Shown: piece by piece, positions 18,115 to 26,764 of the stretch | Layout: each line of letters starts with the position of its first letter | Position numbering within the stretch: the first letter of the stretch is position 1 | DNA from: Candidatus Jettenia sp. | GTDB lineage: Bacteria; Planctomycetota; Brocadiia; Brocadiales; Brocadiaceae | Assembly: GCA_021650895.1 (NCBI GenBank) | Contig: CP091278.1 | Location: forward strand, 2,695,659-2,759,658 | Length of the DNA: 64,000 nt | Reading direction: 5' to 3' | Translations under genes and position numbers: made by a program | The notes under the pieces: generated by a model | Database searches by the model: none | The model's input: only the letters and a program-made list of their open reading frames with translations | Told to the model about the DNA's origin: nothing

Positions 18115-19134
18115 ATGTTTATAAAAGCGACTATATCAAAGCTGGTAAGTAACCAAAATCTAAGTATTGAAGATAGTATGGCGGTGATGACAGAAATAAT
18201 GGAAGGAAATGTTACTGATGCACAAATTGCATCTTTTATTACCGCTTTACGTATGAAGGGAGAAACTGTCGAAGAAATTACCGGATGTGCTTTAGCCATG
18301 AGAAAAAAGGCTATTAAGATCAGAGCAGAAGATGGTGTCATAATCGATACATGCGGGACAGGAGGGGATGCTAAAAATACCTTTAATATCTCTACTGCTG
18401 CTGCCTTCGTCGTAGCAGGTACCGGCCTGAGGGTGGCAAAACATGGCAATAAAGCATCGTCCAGCCAGTGTGGGAGTGCAGATGTATTAAAACAGTTAGG
18501 TATCAATATTGAAGCTGATGTTAAGATAGTAGAAAGATGTATCAGGGAGGCTAATATTGGATTTCTCTTTGCTCCCATGTTGCACCAGGCAATGAAATAT
18601 GCCATCGGCCCTCGAAAGGAAATTGGAATTCGTACGGTATTTAATATCCTTGGGCCCTTAGCAAATCCAGCTGATGCTACCCATCGTATTCTTGGTGTGT
18701 ATAGTGAGCACTTAACTATTATTATGGCAGAAACCCTGCAGCGGCTTGGGGACCAACATGCCTTTGTCGTACATGGATTGGACGGTATGGATGAGATAAC
18801 GATTACAGATAAGACCAAGGTGTGTGAACTTGTAGGAAATACGATAAAAAGTTATTATCTCAACCCGGAAGACTTTGGTATAAAAAAATCAAAGCTTTCT
18901 GAGCTACTCGTAAATACACCGGATGAAAGTTCTCACGCAATTAAAGAAGTGTTGGATGGTATTCAAAGTCCAAAAAGGGATGTGGTGCTTTTAAATGCAG
19001 CAGCAGCGATTATTGCGGGGGGATTAGCAAAAGATTTTATAGAAGGGTTAAAAATTGCAGCACAATCTATCGATTCCGGGAGTGCAAAAGATAAGCTAAG
19101 GAAGTTACAGGAAATCAGTTGGCAATCCCTGTAA
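18115..19134 (+). CDS. trpD: Anthranilate phosphoribosyltransferase
   Basis: TrpD transfers phosphoribose from PRPP to anthranilate, the second committed step of tryptophan synthesis. PRPP/Mg motif DTCGTGGD is at 78-85 and KHGNKASSS at 109-117; the second metal site is represented by VHGLDGMDE. The 339-residue length is normal. No other trp gene lies nearby. The IIA-containing pseudogene starts 50 bases downstream. Confidence 0.96.
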   Translation: MFIKATISKLVSNQNLSIEDSMAVMTEIMEGNVTDAQIASFITALRMKGETVEEITGCALAMRKKAIKIRAEDGVIIDTCGTGGDAKNTFNISTAAAFVVAGTGLRVAKHGNKASSSQCGSADVLKQLGINIEADVKIVERCIREANIGFLFAPMLHQAMKYAIGPRKEIGIRTVFNILGPLANPADATHRILGVYSEHLTIIMAETLQRLGDQHAFVVHGLDGMDEITITDKTKVCELVGNTIKSYYLNPEDFGIKKSKLSELLVNTPDESSHAIKEVLDGIQSPKRDVVLLNAAAAIIAGGLAKDFIEGLKIAAQSIDSGSAKDKLRKLQEISWQSL

Positions 19135-19183
19135 GGGTGAGGGTAGCGAAAAAAATGCAAGCCTCTTGTCCGGAGGGTATGTC

Positions 19184-20196
19184 ATGAAACTTTCCGATTT
19201 TTTAGATAATAAAGTTATTACCATAAATCTCAAAGCAAGGCACAGGGGCACTGCGTTAAGTGAGATGGTGGGAATTCTCAAAAAAGCTGGGAAGATAAAA
19301 GACTCTGATACAATAATAAAGGCACTTTTGGAACGTGAAGCAACTGGTACCACGGGTATTGGGCAAGGGATGGCTTTTCCCCATGCGAGAATTTATGGAC
19401 TTAAGGATCCCGTAGCCTTGATCGCTCTATCGCAATTGGGTGTCGATTTCAATGCAAGGGATGCAGAACCTGTCTATCTATTTTTTCTCTTTTTAACTCC
19501 TACAGAGGAAACATCACTCCATCTTCAGATACTCTCAAAGACATTAGCGATTTTTAAAGATAAACAATTTCGTCGCTCACTTCAGCATGCCAAGACATCA
19601 AGCGAGGCCTTCAGTATTATTCTTAATTATGAGAAGGGTGGAAAAGAGGTCTTTTTCCCTCTTTCTATAGATGAAATATACAGGGAACTTGGAACAAATC
19701 CTTTAGGACTGTCTGAATCAGAGGCAAAAAGGCGACTTGAAAGTTATGGTCAAAATATTCTCAGAGAGGTGAAGAGGAAGAGTCTCATCCTGAGATTTAT
19801 AGAAAATCTCTATAATCTCCTTTAGCTTATGTGAAAGGAGTGCCTAAGGAAATTTTTAGTCTCTGTACCGGTATATTAATACATGGAAAAGCGGAACCGT
19901 AAATAGTACCCTTCATAGCCTTTGTTTTATTTAAGATACCTCTTCCTTTAACGGTCGTGCAAATACTGGCTAGGGAATCGATCTTTAAGGTTGGCTTCTT
20001 CAGCAATAAATTAGTGCTATTGGGAATAGCATCAGAGTTAATAATTATTTCGGCTCTGGTGTATACACCATTCCTGGAAAGGATATTTGGCCTTTTACCG
20101 ATAGGGTTAAAGGAGTGGGGATTTCTCTCTGTTTTTGCTCCAACCCTCCTCTTAATAGAAGAAGGGAGGAAGTGGATAGTGAGAAAGTGGCGGTAG
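19184..20196 (+). pseudogene. Remnant of a PTS IIA - P-type cation ATPase fusion
   Basis: From ATG 19184 (GGAGG seven bases ahead) a PTS EIIA-Ntr/fructose domain runs over residues 1-150, with phospho-histidine H67 in GMAFPHARI. It is followed by the N-terminal domain of P-type cation ATPases (IYRELGTNPLGLSESEAKRRLESYGQNIL). The frame stops at 19825 in what should be the first membrane helix. From 19903 in another frame the pump's end reappears: IVPFIAFVLFKIPLPLTVVQILA, directly joined to RESIFKVGFFSNKL..LLPIGLKEWGFL..EEGRKWIVR, ending at 20196. The A-domain, the phosphorylation domain with DKTGT and several helices are missing, and a second deletion lies between VQILA and RESIF. The gene is non-functional as a pump; the IIA part might still be made. 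Confidence 0.8.
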
Positions 20197-20392
20197 TAAG
20201 CATTTTCATTGCTGCCGGTATTTTTAAATCAGGTAATCTGGGAAAGGTATCAAATTTCTATCATTGTCAATATTTTATTGTTTTCATCTTGATTTCCGGG
20301 TTTGGCTCTGATAAAAAACAGAAATTGTATATGTATAATAACTTGTTAAGCGTCCGGCAGGTATGGATGACTGCCTGACTGAGGGATTTTAG

Positions 20393-21253
20393 ATGAAGTC
20401 GATTAGCGATATTTTCTCAAAGACCTACGAGACACAAGAGGGGTTATGCTTCGTCGTAATGCCATTTTCAGAAAATCTAAGCGAGATTTACGAAAGAGTG
20501 CTCAAACCATCGGTTACGAGTGAGCCCCTTCTCATGCGCTGTATTCGTGGTGATGAAGTATATACGGACAAGCCAATAATGGGTGACGTCTGGGAGTTCA
20601 TTCAGAAGGCTGAGATTGTTATTGCCGATTTAACCGGAAGAAACCCAAACGTGCTTTACGAACTTGGCCTTTGTCATGCGCTCTGGAAGAAGGTCGTTAT
20701 GATTGCTCAATCTATTGAGGACTTGCCTTTTGATCTTCGCCATTTTCGGGCGATCATCTATAAACACACACTACGCGGTGCTGATGAGTTGCGGGAGAAC
20801 TTAGTAAGCGCAATTATGGAACTGCGTGCGCTGCCATCCGCATCGGAAGGAGTCGAATTTCTCCGGGATGATCCCGATTCTCTAAAGGAATTCGATGGAA
20901 TCCGGGTTATTGCGAAGAAAGACGCTTTATCCCCAACGCGAATTGTAATCAGGCGAGCGCATACGACTCAGATAAAGTATCCAACCATCACCATCTCTGT
21001 TTCCACAATAAATGTGACTGAGGATGGAGAGACCGAGTTCAGTATTGGATATATAATGGCTGGTTCCCGTATTCCAGAAAGCTTGAAAATTAAACTATAT
21101 CCGTCCCAGTACATAACGATTCGTAATACACGCTCCGTTCAGTTGTTTTACCTGACCCTGAACGCGATTGATTCGGAGCGAAAGAGTGCGCTAATCGATA
21201 TCGTTCCGCTACCAGCAGCAGAAGAAGGTGAAGAGTCATCTGCATCAAGCTAA
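20393..21253 (+). CDS. Nucleoside deoxyribosyltransferase-like (DRHyd) protein with C-terminal beta domain
   Basis: Residues 17-125 have the nucleoside 2-deoxyribosyltransferase-like fold: CFVVMPF, IYERVLKPSV, IMGDVWEFIQKAEIVIADLTGRNPNVLYELGLCHAL, IEDLPFDLRHFRAIIY. Glu90 of LYELG corresponds to the catalytic glutamate of the family. Stand-alone versions of this domain are predicted to attack nucleotides or NAD-like molecules in bacterial conflict systems. Residues 180-275 look like a beta-sandwich of unknown role. Base composition is visibly richer in G+C than its neighbours, suggesting transfer. The last four residues and the stop lie inside a repeat shared with 31548-31604, so the 3' end may have been altered. 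Confidence 0.72.
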   Translation: MKSISDIFSKTYETQEGLCFVVMPFSENLSEIYERVLKPSVTSEPLLMRCIRGDEVYTDKPIMGDVWEFIQKAEIVIADLTGRNPNVLYELGLCHALWKKVVMIAQSIEDLPFDLRHFRAIIYKHTLRGADELRENLVSAIMELRALPSASEGVEFLRDDPDSLKEFDGIRVIAKKDALSPTRIVIRRAHTTQIKYPTITISVSTINVTEDGETEFSIGYIMAGSRIPESLKIKLYPSQYITIRNTRSVQLFYLTLNAIDSERKSALIDIVPLPAAEEGEESSASS

Positions 21254-21295
21254 GGGTGTCGTTCCCTAAGAGAGGAATGTGTCCATTTTTTCCTC
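21241..21295 (-). repeat. 55-bp repeat, family C, copy 1
   Basis: Read on the minus strand, this segment (GAGGAAAAAATGGACACA.. to ..CTTAGCTTGATGCA) matches 31548-31604 with few changes. It overlaps the end of the DRHyd gene. Confidence 0.75.
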
Positions 21296-21370
21296 TAGAA
21301 AGATTTATCCTTACCTGCACTTTTGCCACAAGGAGCAGGGCAATCGCATCAAAATGAGAATGGTAGGCGG

Positions 21371-21395
21371 CACTGACAAACTTCGTTTATCAGTG
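21371..21395. repeat. Family B palindrome
   Basis: CACTGACAAAC and GTTTATCAGTG form an inverted repeat around TTC; preceded by GGCGG as in the other family B copies, which carry GGGTGG. Confidence 0.65.
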
Positions 21396-21423
21396 TTTTC
21401 TATTCCTTATGTGTATTCAAACA

Positions 21424-21482
21424 GGCACAGACAAATCATTCCTGCTCAAGACATACAGGGACAGGATTTATCTGTGTCGTGC
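21424..21482. repeat. Family B-like inverted repeat
   Basis: GGCACAGACAAATC and GATTTATCTGTGTCGTGC flank 27 bases of CAGG-rich sequence. This is a longer-loop member of the CACGGACAAA / TTTGTCCGTG family. Confidence 0.55.
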
Positions 21483-21675
21483 TCTAACTTAATACAACTG
21501 GCGTAGCCGTTAACTGATATTCGAGAGGTTCTCTTGTAAGCTGAGCTGAAGAACTATTTTTTAGCGGTTGATAGGCTGCACCATCAAAGGCAAAATAATC
21601 TCTGAGTCCTTTTCAGATGCAATGGTGGATTTACTTTGTTTAATCTACCCTACCAGATGATTGAGGAGTGAGTAA

Positions 21676-21701
21676 GGTGGATTAAGCGAAGCGAATCCAC
21701 C
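21676..21701. repeat. GGTGGATT inverted repeat
   Basis: GGTGGATT at 21676-21683 and AATCCACC at 21694-21701 around AAGCGAAGCG. The same motif is a common dispersed palindrome in many bacterial genomes. Confidence 0.6.
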
Positions 21702-21845
21702 AAAGGGATAAACTCCAGGCATGGATATAAACTTTGCAGGCAACCTCTTAGAAGCTATCCCAAAACCTATTTCTGTACGGGAACCTCTCTATTTTCAAAT
21801 GATTCTAAATACTAACAGTAAGGTTTTTAGATAACTCTCCAGACC

Positions 21846-21944
21846 GGGTGGCACGGACAAACTTTGTTTGTCCGTGCTTATTTACCTGCGTACATGGATA
21901 TGGATTACAAAACACTGACAAACAAAGTTTGTCAGTGCCACCCC
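21846..21944. repeat. REPIN-like pair of family B palindromes in opposite orientation
   Basis: The left unit (GGGTGGCACGGACAAAC..GTTTGTCCGTGC, 21846-21877) and the right unit (CACTGACAAAC..GTTTGTCAGTGCCACCCC, 21913-21944) are each palindromes and are also inverted copies of one another, so the 99 bases can fold as two hairpins or one long arm. This is the layout of REP doublets. Confidence 0.75.
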
Positions 21945-22408
21945 AGGTACCGGCTTACAGAGTATGAAAAATTCTCTCCTTATACCTACTATGTCTCACA
22001 TGATTCTCGATACCAAATTGAGGTTTTGGGATGACCTCTAGTATTTTTACCATTCCCGTAATAAAAATGCTTAATGACATTGCCCTGCCACCTCAAAAAC
22101 CGCTTACCTCAGATGATCCCGTCTCTTAGTAGGAAGCATTTCAAAAGCATTATTACCCGGCATACCTTTTTCTTTCCTTTCCGAAGGTTTTTACCGGAGA
22201 GATTCATGTAACCTCCTCAAAAATCAATCACCATCTCTCGATACTCGTGAAAATTTCTTGAATGTCAATTGCATATGATAAGTACATGAGGAATAGCAAA
22301 CTCTAGAGGCATCATAGGTAATTATGACTTTATTTTAAACTAATTAAGATGCGGTCGTGTCCAGTATTGGTCTCGTAATAATCCCAGGAAAGTATCATAT
22401 TACGCTGC

Positions 22409-23725
22409 TCATATCTCTCTCAAATATCCCCAGGTGTGAAGTTTGTCTGAGTCCTCAAACCATCGCTCTCCAATGTCGTCTCTGTAGTAGGCGTGTGGTA
22501 TGATGATGTTTTTGATTCTTTTGTAGACTTGTGCTTGTGCTTCTTTCATTGTTTGTCCTGTTCCGCATACGATGAGCACAACTCCTGTGTTTCCTGTAAC
22601 AATCCATTTATCGTTGACGAGTTTAACATCTTCGATGTGCACTCCTTCTGCTGGTTTTTTCTTGAAGTGTATGATGGAGTCTTTTGATTTGATCTTGAAT
22701 GTTTCTTTGTCATTGAAGGGAAATGGTGGTACGACGAGTCGTACGCCTATTTGAAATCCTTTTTTAGTTTTGAACTCTTTGAGCTTTCCTGTTGCAATGC
22801 CGTGGAGGAATTCTCCGATGGGTGTGAGCATCCCTTCCTGTTGTATGCTGATAGTGGGGTAGCCGAAGCGCGATGTCCACTCGAGTGGATAAATACCGTT
22901 ATTATTCGCGATGCAGTTGATGTCGATATAACCTACGTAATGTTCTTCCGCTAGTTTTTGTTCGAATTTTTTGAGTGTTGCATTAAAGATCTTGTTTGGT
23001 CCTGACCAGAACATCGAAGTCCCCATTTCTCCTGTTGATGGTCCCAGGTTTCCCGGGAAGAGTTTTTTGTGCTCGAAGTTGATGTTGATGGGGTAGACGA
23101 ATTCTTTCCCGTTGAAGAATGCTCCGACTGCGATTTCTACTCCTGTGATGCGTTTTTGGAGTTGGAAGACCGGTATTTTTTTCGCGAGTGCTTTTTTGTA
23201 ATCTTCGAGCACTTGTATAACATCTTTTCCGTCTTCTTCTTCTCCGACAAAAAGAAGTCCTTTCGTGTTTTGTGATTCTCCGCTTGGCTTAATGACGTAG
23301 CGTCCAGGGTTTTGGTGAACGTAGGTTATGGCATCTTCGAAATTTGTGAACTCTTTGTAGAGGATGATGGGTATGCCGTGCTTTTTAAGTTCCTCTTGTC
23401 CGAAGGTGCGGTCGTCTTCGAGCTTGTCCGTATATGGCGTTCCTCCGATCACATTTTTTCCTTGTTGTCGTAATCGTTGTGCTTTTGCTCCTTGTCCGAG
23501 CACGTCATCAAAGACGATTACGTCTGCCCAGGCAACTTCTGTTTCCCAATTGTCTACTTTTTGTATAAATCCGTCACCGACTTCTTTTTCATCTTCACTT
23601 TCAGTGTAAAACTTAACAGAGTGTCCTTCCCTGGCGACATGCCATGCGATGTCGGCAATTAAAGCATCGATGGTGACGAAAAGAAAATTTTTTGGAGTCG
23701 GAGTAAGTGTTTTTTGTTCGTTCAA
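22409..23725 (-). CDS. PurD-like ATP-grasp ligase
   Basis: The protein resembles phosphoribosylamine-glycine ligase: an N-terminal Rossmann-like domain, GGTPYTDKLEDDRTFGQEELKKHGIP entering the ATP-grasp domain, YVIKPSGESQNTKGL, and YIDINCIANNNGIYPLEWTSRFGYPT. True PurD would make GAR in purine synthesis. The context (next to arginine decarboxylases) and the divergence make a different amine or amino-acid ligase possible. The start is TTG 23725, chosen because GGTGAGG lies five bases ahead; the frame continues upstream without a better site. 438 residues, close to PurD length (~425). Confidence 0.7.
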   Translation of the reverse strand: MNEQKTLTPTPKNFLFVTIDALIADIAWHVAREGHSVKFYTESEDEKEVGDGFIQKVDNWETEVAWADVIVFDDVLGQGAKAQRLRQQGKNVIGGTPYTDKLEDDRTFGQEELKKHGIPIILYKEFTNFEDAITYVHQNPGRYVIKPSGESQNTKGLLFVGEEEDGKDVIQVLEDYKKALAKKIPVFQLQKRITGVEIAVGAFFNGKEFVYPININFEHKKLFPGNLGPSTGEMGTSMFWSGPNKIFNATLKKFEQKLAEEHYVGYIDINCIANNNGIYPLEWTSRFGYPTISIQQEGMLTPIGEFLHGIATGKLKEFKTKKGFQIGVRLVVPPFPFNDKETFKIKSKDSIIHFKKKPAEGVHIEDVKLVNDKWIVTGNTGVVLIVCGTGQTMKEAQAQVYKRIKNIIIPHAYYRDDIGERWFEDSDKLHTWGYLREI

Positions 23726-24047
23726 TGGTACCTCACCAGATGATAAAAAGATGAACAGAAATTGCTTTTCCCTTTGTAGATATAATAAGATAAACATGAA
23801 GAAGATTGCAAGGTATTTAATTCTTTTGATGTGGTGAGAGTGGAAGAAGGCAGATCTTTTCAGATTCGTGGAATTTCAATAATGACATGAATATCCCGCA
23901 GAGGCTGCGTACCGATGGGAATTTTGCTGATATTTATAATATCCTCATATTCTCTTAGGCGTGTGGTTTTTTATTTCGCGGGATTGCAATTTTGGTTATG
24001 ATTGTTTCCAGGAAAAATCTTAGATAGATTCCGTTGCTCCGTGAAGC

Positions 24048-25487
24048 TTACCATCCGAATTGTTTACCAACCTCTTCCGCTGTCTCGCGTTTTCGTGCAA
24101 CGGTGATAACACCATTTTGAGCTATAATCTTGGCTGGTGATGAGAGCAGGCAGTGGTGTGAGGCTAGTGAATCCTGGTAAGCCCCTGTATCGAAGAATGT
24201 GATGTAAAGTGATTTATCGTTCTGCTCTAAATCCTCCAATCTGGGTAAAGATACATAATTACTGTTGCCGGTATACTTGTCATCCGAATCACACGACGAC
24301 CCGGCAAGCCATACGCGGGATGAACGTTCGGCGTTCAGGTAGTTTACCGGAACGACATGCCATTTCTGGTGGATTGCCCACGTATCGGGTAGGTCATTGA
24401 TAAAACTGCCATCAATAATATACCACCATGAAGCCGTAGATTTTGGTATGGGTTTTTGAGAGATGATTCTGTAGATAGTGATTTGTGCAGGCGCCACGAG
24501 ATACCTTCCCCATTCAACGATAATGTTTGGGTGTGGAATTCCACGTCTGTCTGCTATTTCCTTCAGGGTTCTTAGCAAGCGTTTGACAATACTATCGGCT
24601 GAATACATTTTGCGCTTTATATAGGGAACGGCAAAGCCGCCGCCGAGATTAATGGTGTCGAGCGTGGGGTTCATAGCCTTAAGTTTAATGTAAACATCCA
24701 TTACCTTTTTTAAGGGAGAAATCATATCTTCTAACTTAATGATCTGTGACCCAATATGATAATGGAGTATTTTTAGGTTACGGATGCGCCCAAGTTCTAA
24801 GAGTTCCCGTCCGGGAAAGCCGAAGCGATCAATCCGTTTATCCCAGTGTGATTGTACTTTGATCTCCGGATCTACACGGATGCCAAGTTCTCCCCGGTAT
24901 TCCTTTAGAGAATCAAGCTCATAACGGTCTTCAATGATGGGGACAATATCAAGTCCCTTTTGTTTCAATTCGTAAATGAGACCAAGGTACTTATTGGTCT
25001 TGGGCCCGTTGCAGATAACCTTTATTTGCCGGGAAAACTGTTCCTGTTCCCACATTCGTTTGACTATCCATAGCTCATTAACCGATCCCACCTCGATATG
25101 TGCACCTTCGGAGATAATAGGTAAGACAAACTCCTTATTCTGATTCACCTTCATGGGATAATGGAAATAGAATTTGCCACGGTATTTGTTGAGCCGAATA
25201 TAATATTTGAAGGTGTTGATGAGTTCGTTTAAACGTTCCTCAATCACAAAAGGAAATACGACCTCAAGCGGAGTACCAAATCGCTTTACAAGATCGTGTA
25301 TATTATACTGGTAATTACCCTCACGTACGATGAGCTCTGCATTTGAGGAGACATCGAAATGTTTTGTGGCAAGCTCCTCAATACCCAATTTCCACTTATG
25401 TCGTATATTATGTTTTTTCGTTTTTGCTTTGTCTTTTTTCTTCTTTACTTTATCTTTTTTCTTCTTTACTTTATCTTTTTTATTCAT
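24048..25487 (-). CDS. speA: PLP-dependent (fold III) arginine decarboxylase, SpeA-like
   Basis: Members of this alanine-racemase-fold family convert arginine to agmatine. PLP lysine K113 lies in FYFHYPMKVNQN; further marks are IRVDPEIKVQSHWDKRIDRFGFPG, LGGGFAVPY, VEWGRYLVAP and the substrate-side GSSCDSDDKYTGN. At 479 residues it is much shorter than E. coli SpeA (~650). The first 25 residues are a lysine-rich tail made of a repeated KKKDKV unit, encoded by a 21-base tandem repeat at about 25420-25487. An ornithine or diaminopimelate specificity cannot be excluded, but the SpeA-type N-terminal FGTPL and MKVN context favours arginine. Confidence 0.78.
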   Translation of the reverse strand: MNKKDKVKKKKDKVKKKKDKAKTKKHNIRHKWKLGIEELATKHFDVSSNAELIVREGNYQYNIHDLVKRFGTPLEVVFPFVIEERLNELINTFKYYIRLNKYRGKFYFHYPMKVNQNKEFVLPIISEGAHIEVGSVNELWIVKRMWEQEQFSRQIKVICNGPKTNKYLGLIYELKQKGLDIVPIIEDRYELDSLKEYRGELGIRVDPEIKVQSHWDKRIDRFGFPGRELLELGRIRNLKILHYHIGSQIIKLEDMISPLKKVMDVYIKLKAMNPTLDTINLGGGFAVPYIKRKMYSADSIVKRLLRTLKEIADRRGIPHPNIIVEWGRYLVAPAQITIYRIISQKPIPKSTASWWYIIDGSFINDLPDTWAIHQKWHVVPVNYLNAERSSRVWLAGSSCDSDDKYTGNSNYVSLPRLEDLEQNDKSLYITFFDTGAYQDSLASHHCLLSSPAKIIAQNGVITVARKRETAEEVGKQFGW

Positions 25488-26024
25488 GGATGTTAAAAAG
25501 GGTAATGATTCTTTTGATAGGGATAATGTTTATTGAAACCTTTGAAAACGTGCTTATAGGTGAACTGAACGGCCGGGTATATTTGTGACATGGACTTTGA
25601 GTCAAGAACTTCTCCATTCCCATGACGAACTCTCTGAAAGAGAATTCAGTTGTATTTCGACCGAGGTAGTAATATTAGTTATTCTATGATATTGTATAGA
25701 TGAAGCTCTTCTTTATCAAAGTAGTTATTTGCTCTTGCAAGGAGAAGCTCATCAATATCATCTCACGTTAAAACAAGAAGTTATAAAAAATAATTATAAG
25801 TATGTATTGTAACAAATTTAAGGAATTAAATAACACAAAATTTTAATAAATACAATATATTTTTCAAATTTTTACAGGGAAATAACCCTCTTTCTCTATT
25901 TTTCTGAAATTATTTCTGTCTTTGAAATTTTATTGCATTTCATGGAGAAATTTGTTTCACTAAATCGGGTTTCATTGGGGTCTGTATCTATACTGCATAA
26001 ACTATTTAAAGGAGCCAATCAATT
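25488..26024. other. 537-base divergent intergenic region
   Basis: No gene, tRNA or repeat is recognisable. The second half (from about 25780) is extremely AT-rich and should contain the promoters for the two divergent arginine decarboxylase genes. An AAAGGAG ribosome site precedes the right-hand gene. Confidence 0.5.
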
Positions 26025-26570
26025 ATGATGATACCAAGGTTGGTGTTCTTTACCAAAGGGGTAGGAAAGCATAAAGACAAATTGCAGTCATTTGAACTTG
26101 CCCTGAGGAAAGCGGGGATCGAGAAATGCAACCTGGTAAGGGTTTCGAGTATCTTTCCGCCAAATTGCAAAATTATTACAAGAGAACAGGGCGTTGCAAT
26201 GCTAAAAGCAGGACAAGTGATTTTTTGTGTTATGAGTGAAAACTCCACCAGTGAGCCAAACCGTATGATCTCTTCATCTGTTGGCATGGCTGTACCCTCT
26301 GAGCATGCGCACTACGGATATCTTAGTGAGCACCATGCATTTGGTGAGACTGAAGAGAAATCGGGCGATTATGCAGAGGACCTTGCGGCTACCATGCTTG
26401 CGAGTACCTTAGGTATCGAATTTGATCCGGCAAAGAACTACGATGAGCGTAAAGAGATCTATAGAATGAGTGGCAAAATCGTAAAAACGAGGAATATTAC
26501 ACAAGCTGCACGGGGAGATAAGAATGGTTTGTGGACTACGGTAGTTGCTGCAGCTGTGTTTATTTTATAA
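26025..26570 (+). CDS. Pyruvoyl-dependent arginine decarboxylase
   Basis: A 181-residue proenzyme of the PvlArgDC family, which makes agmatine from arginine with a pyruvoyl group formed by self-cleavage. The cleavage site is the Ser41-Ser42 pair in VSSIFPPNC. Other marks are [25 protein letters not shown] and [25 protein letters not shown]. It is unrelated in fold to the PLP enzyme encoded divergently 540 bases away, so the cell has two routes to agmatine. Confidence 0.92.
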   Translation: MMIPRLVFFTKGVGKHKDKLQSFELALRKAGIEKCNLVRVSSIFPPNCKIITREQGVAMLKAGQVIFCVMSENSTSEPNRMISSSVGMAVPSEHAHYGYLSEHHAFGETEEKSGDYAEDLAATMLASTLGIEFDPAKNYDERKEIYRMSGKIVKTRNITQAARGDKNGLWTTVVAAAVFIL

Positions 26571-26691
26571 TCCTGTTTTATGCGATCTAAAAAAATGATT
26601 ACCTTCCTAAAATATCTTCAGCATAACACATCAAATAGTATTGAACCAATGAGTATTTTTCTATTTTAATATTGAGAATTTTACCATGAAA

Positions 26692-26748
26692 GGGTGGCAT
26701 GAACAAACCATGTCCCTGTATGCATTGGACAGGGATTGTTTGTCCGTG
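26692..26748. repeat. Family B repeat, degenerate
   Basis: GGGTGGCATGAACAAACC and GGATTGTTTGTCCGTG flank a TGTCC..GGACA inner palindrome. It lies 17 bases upstream of argJ. Confidence 0.6.
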
Positions 26749-26764
26749 TTTGACTTGATATACC

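Larger units (their letters stand above)
21254..22408. other. 1.15-kb gene-free repeat field
   Basis: No convincing gene lies here. The region carries at least five repeat units: the family C copy at its start, an AGGGCAAnCnCATCAAAATG block near 21338 also seen near 28099, family B palindromes at 21371-21395, 21424-21482 and 21846-21944, and a GGTGGATT inverted repeat at 21676-21701. From about 21950 to 22408 nothing recognisable is seen. Confidence 0.7.

Noticed and set aside
21254-22408. CRISPR array in the repeat field
   Set aside because: Repeats differ in type, are palindromic and irregularly spaced; there are no equal-length spacers.
25420-25487. Tandem 21-base repeat as a CRISPR or intergenic satellite
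   Set aside because: It is in frame and encodes the lysine-rich N-terminus of the decarboxylase.
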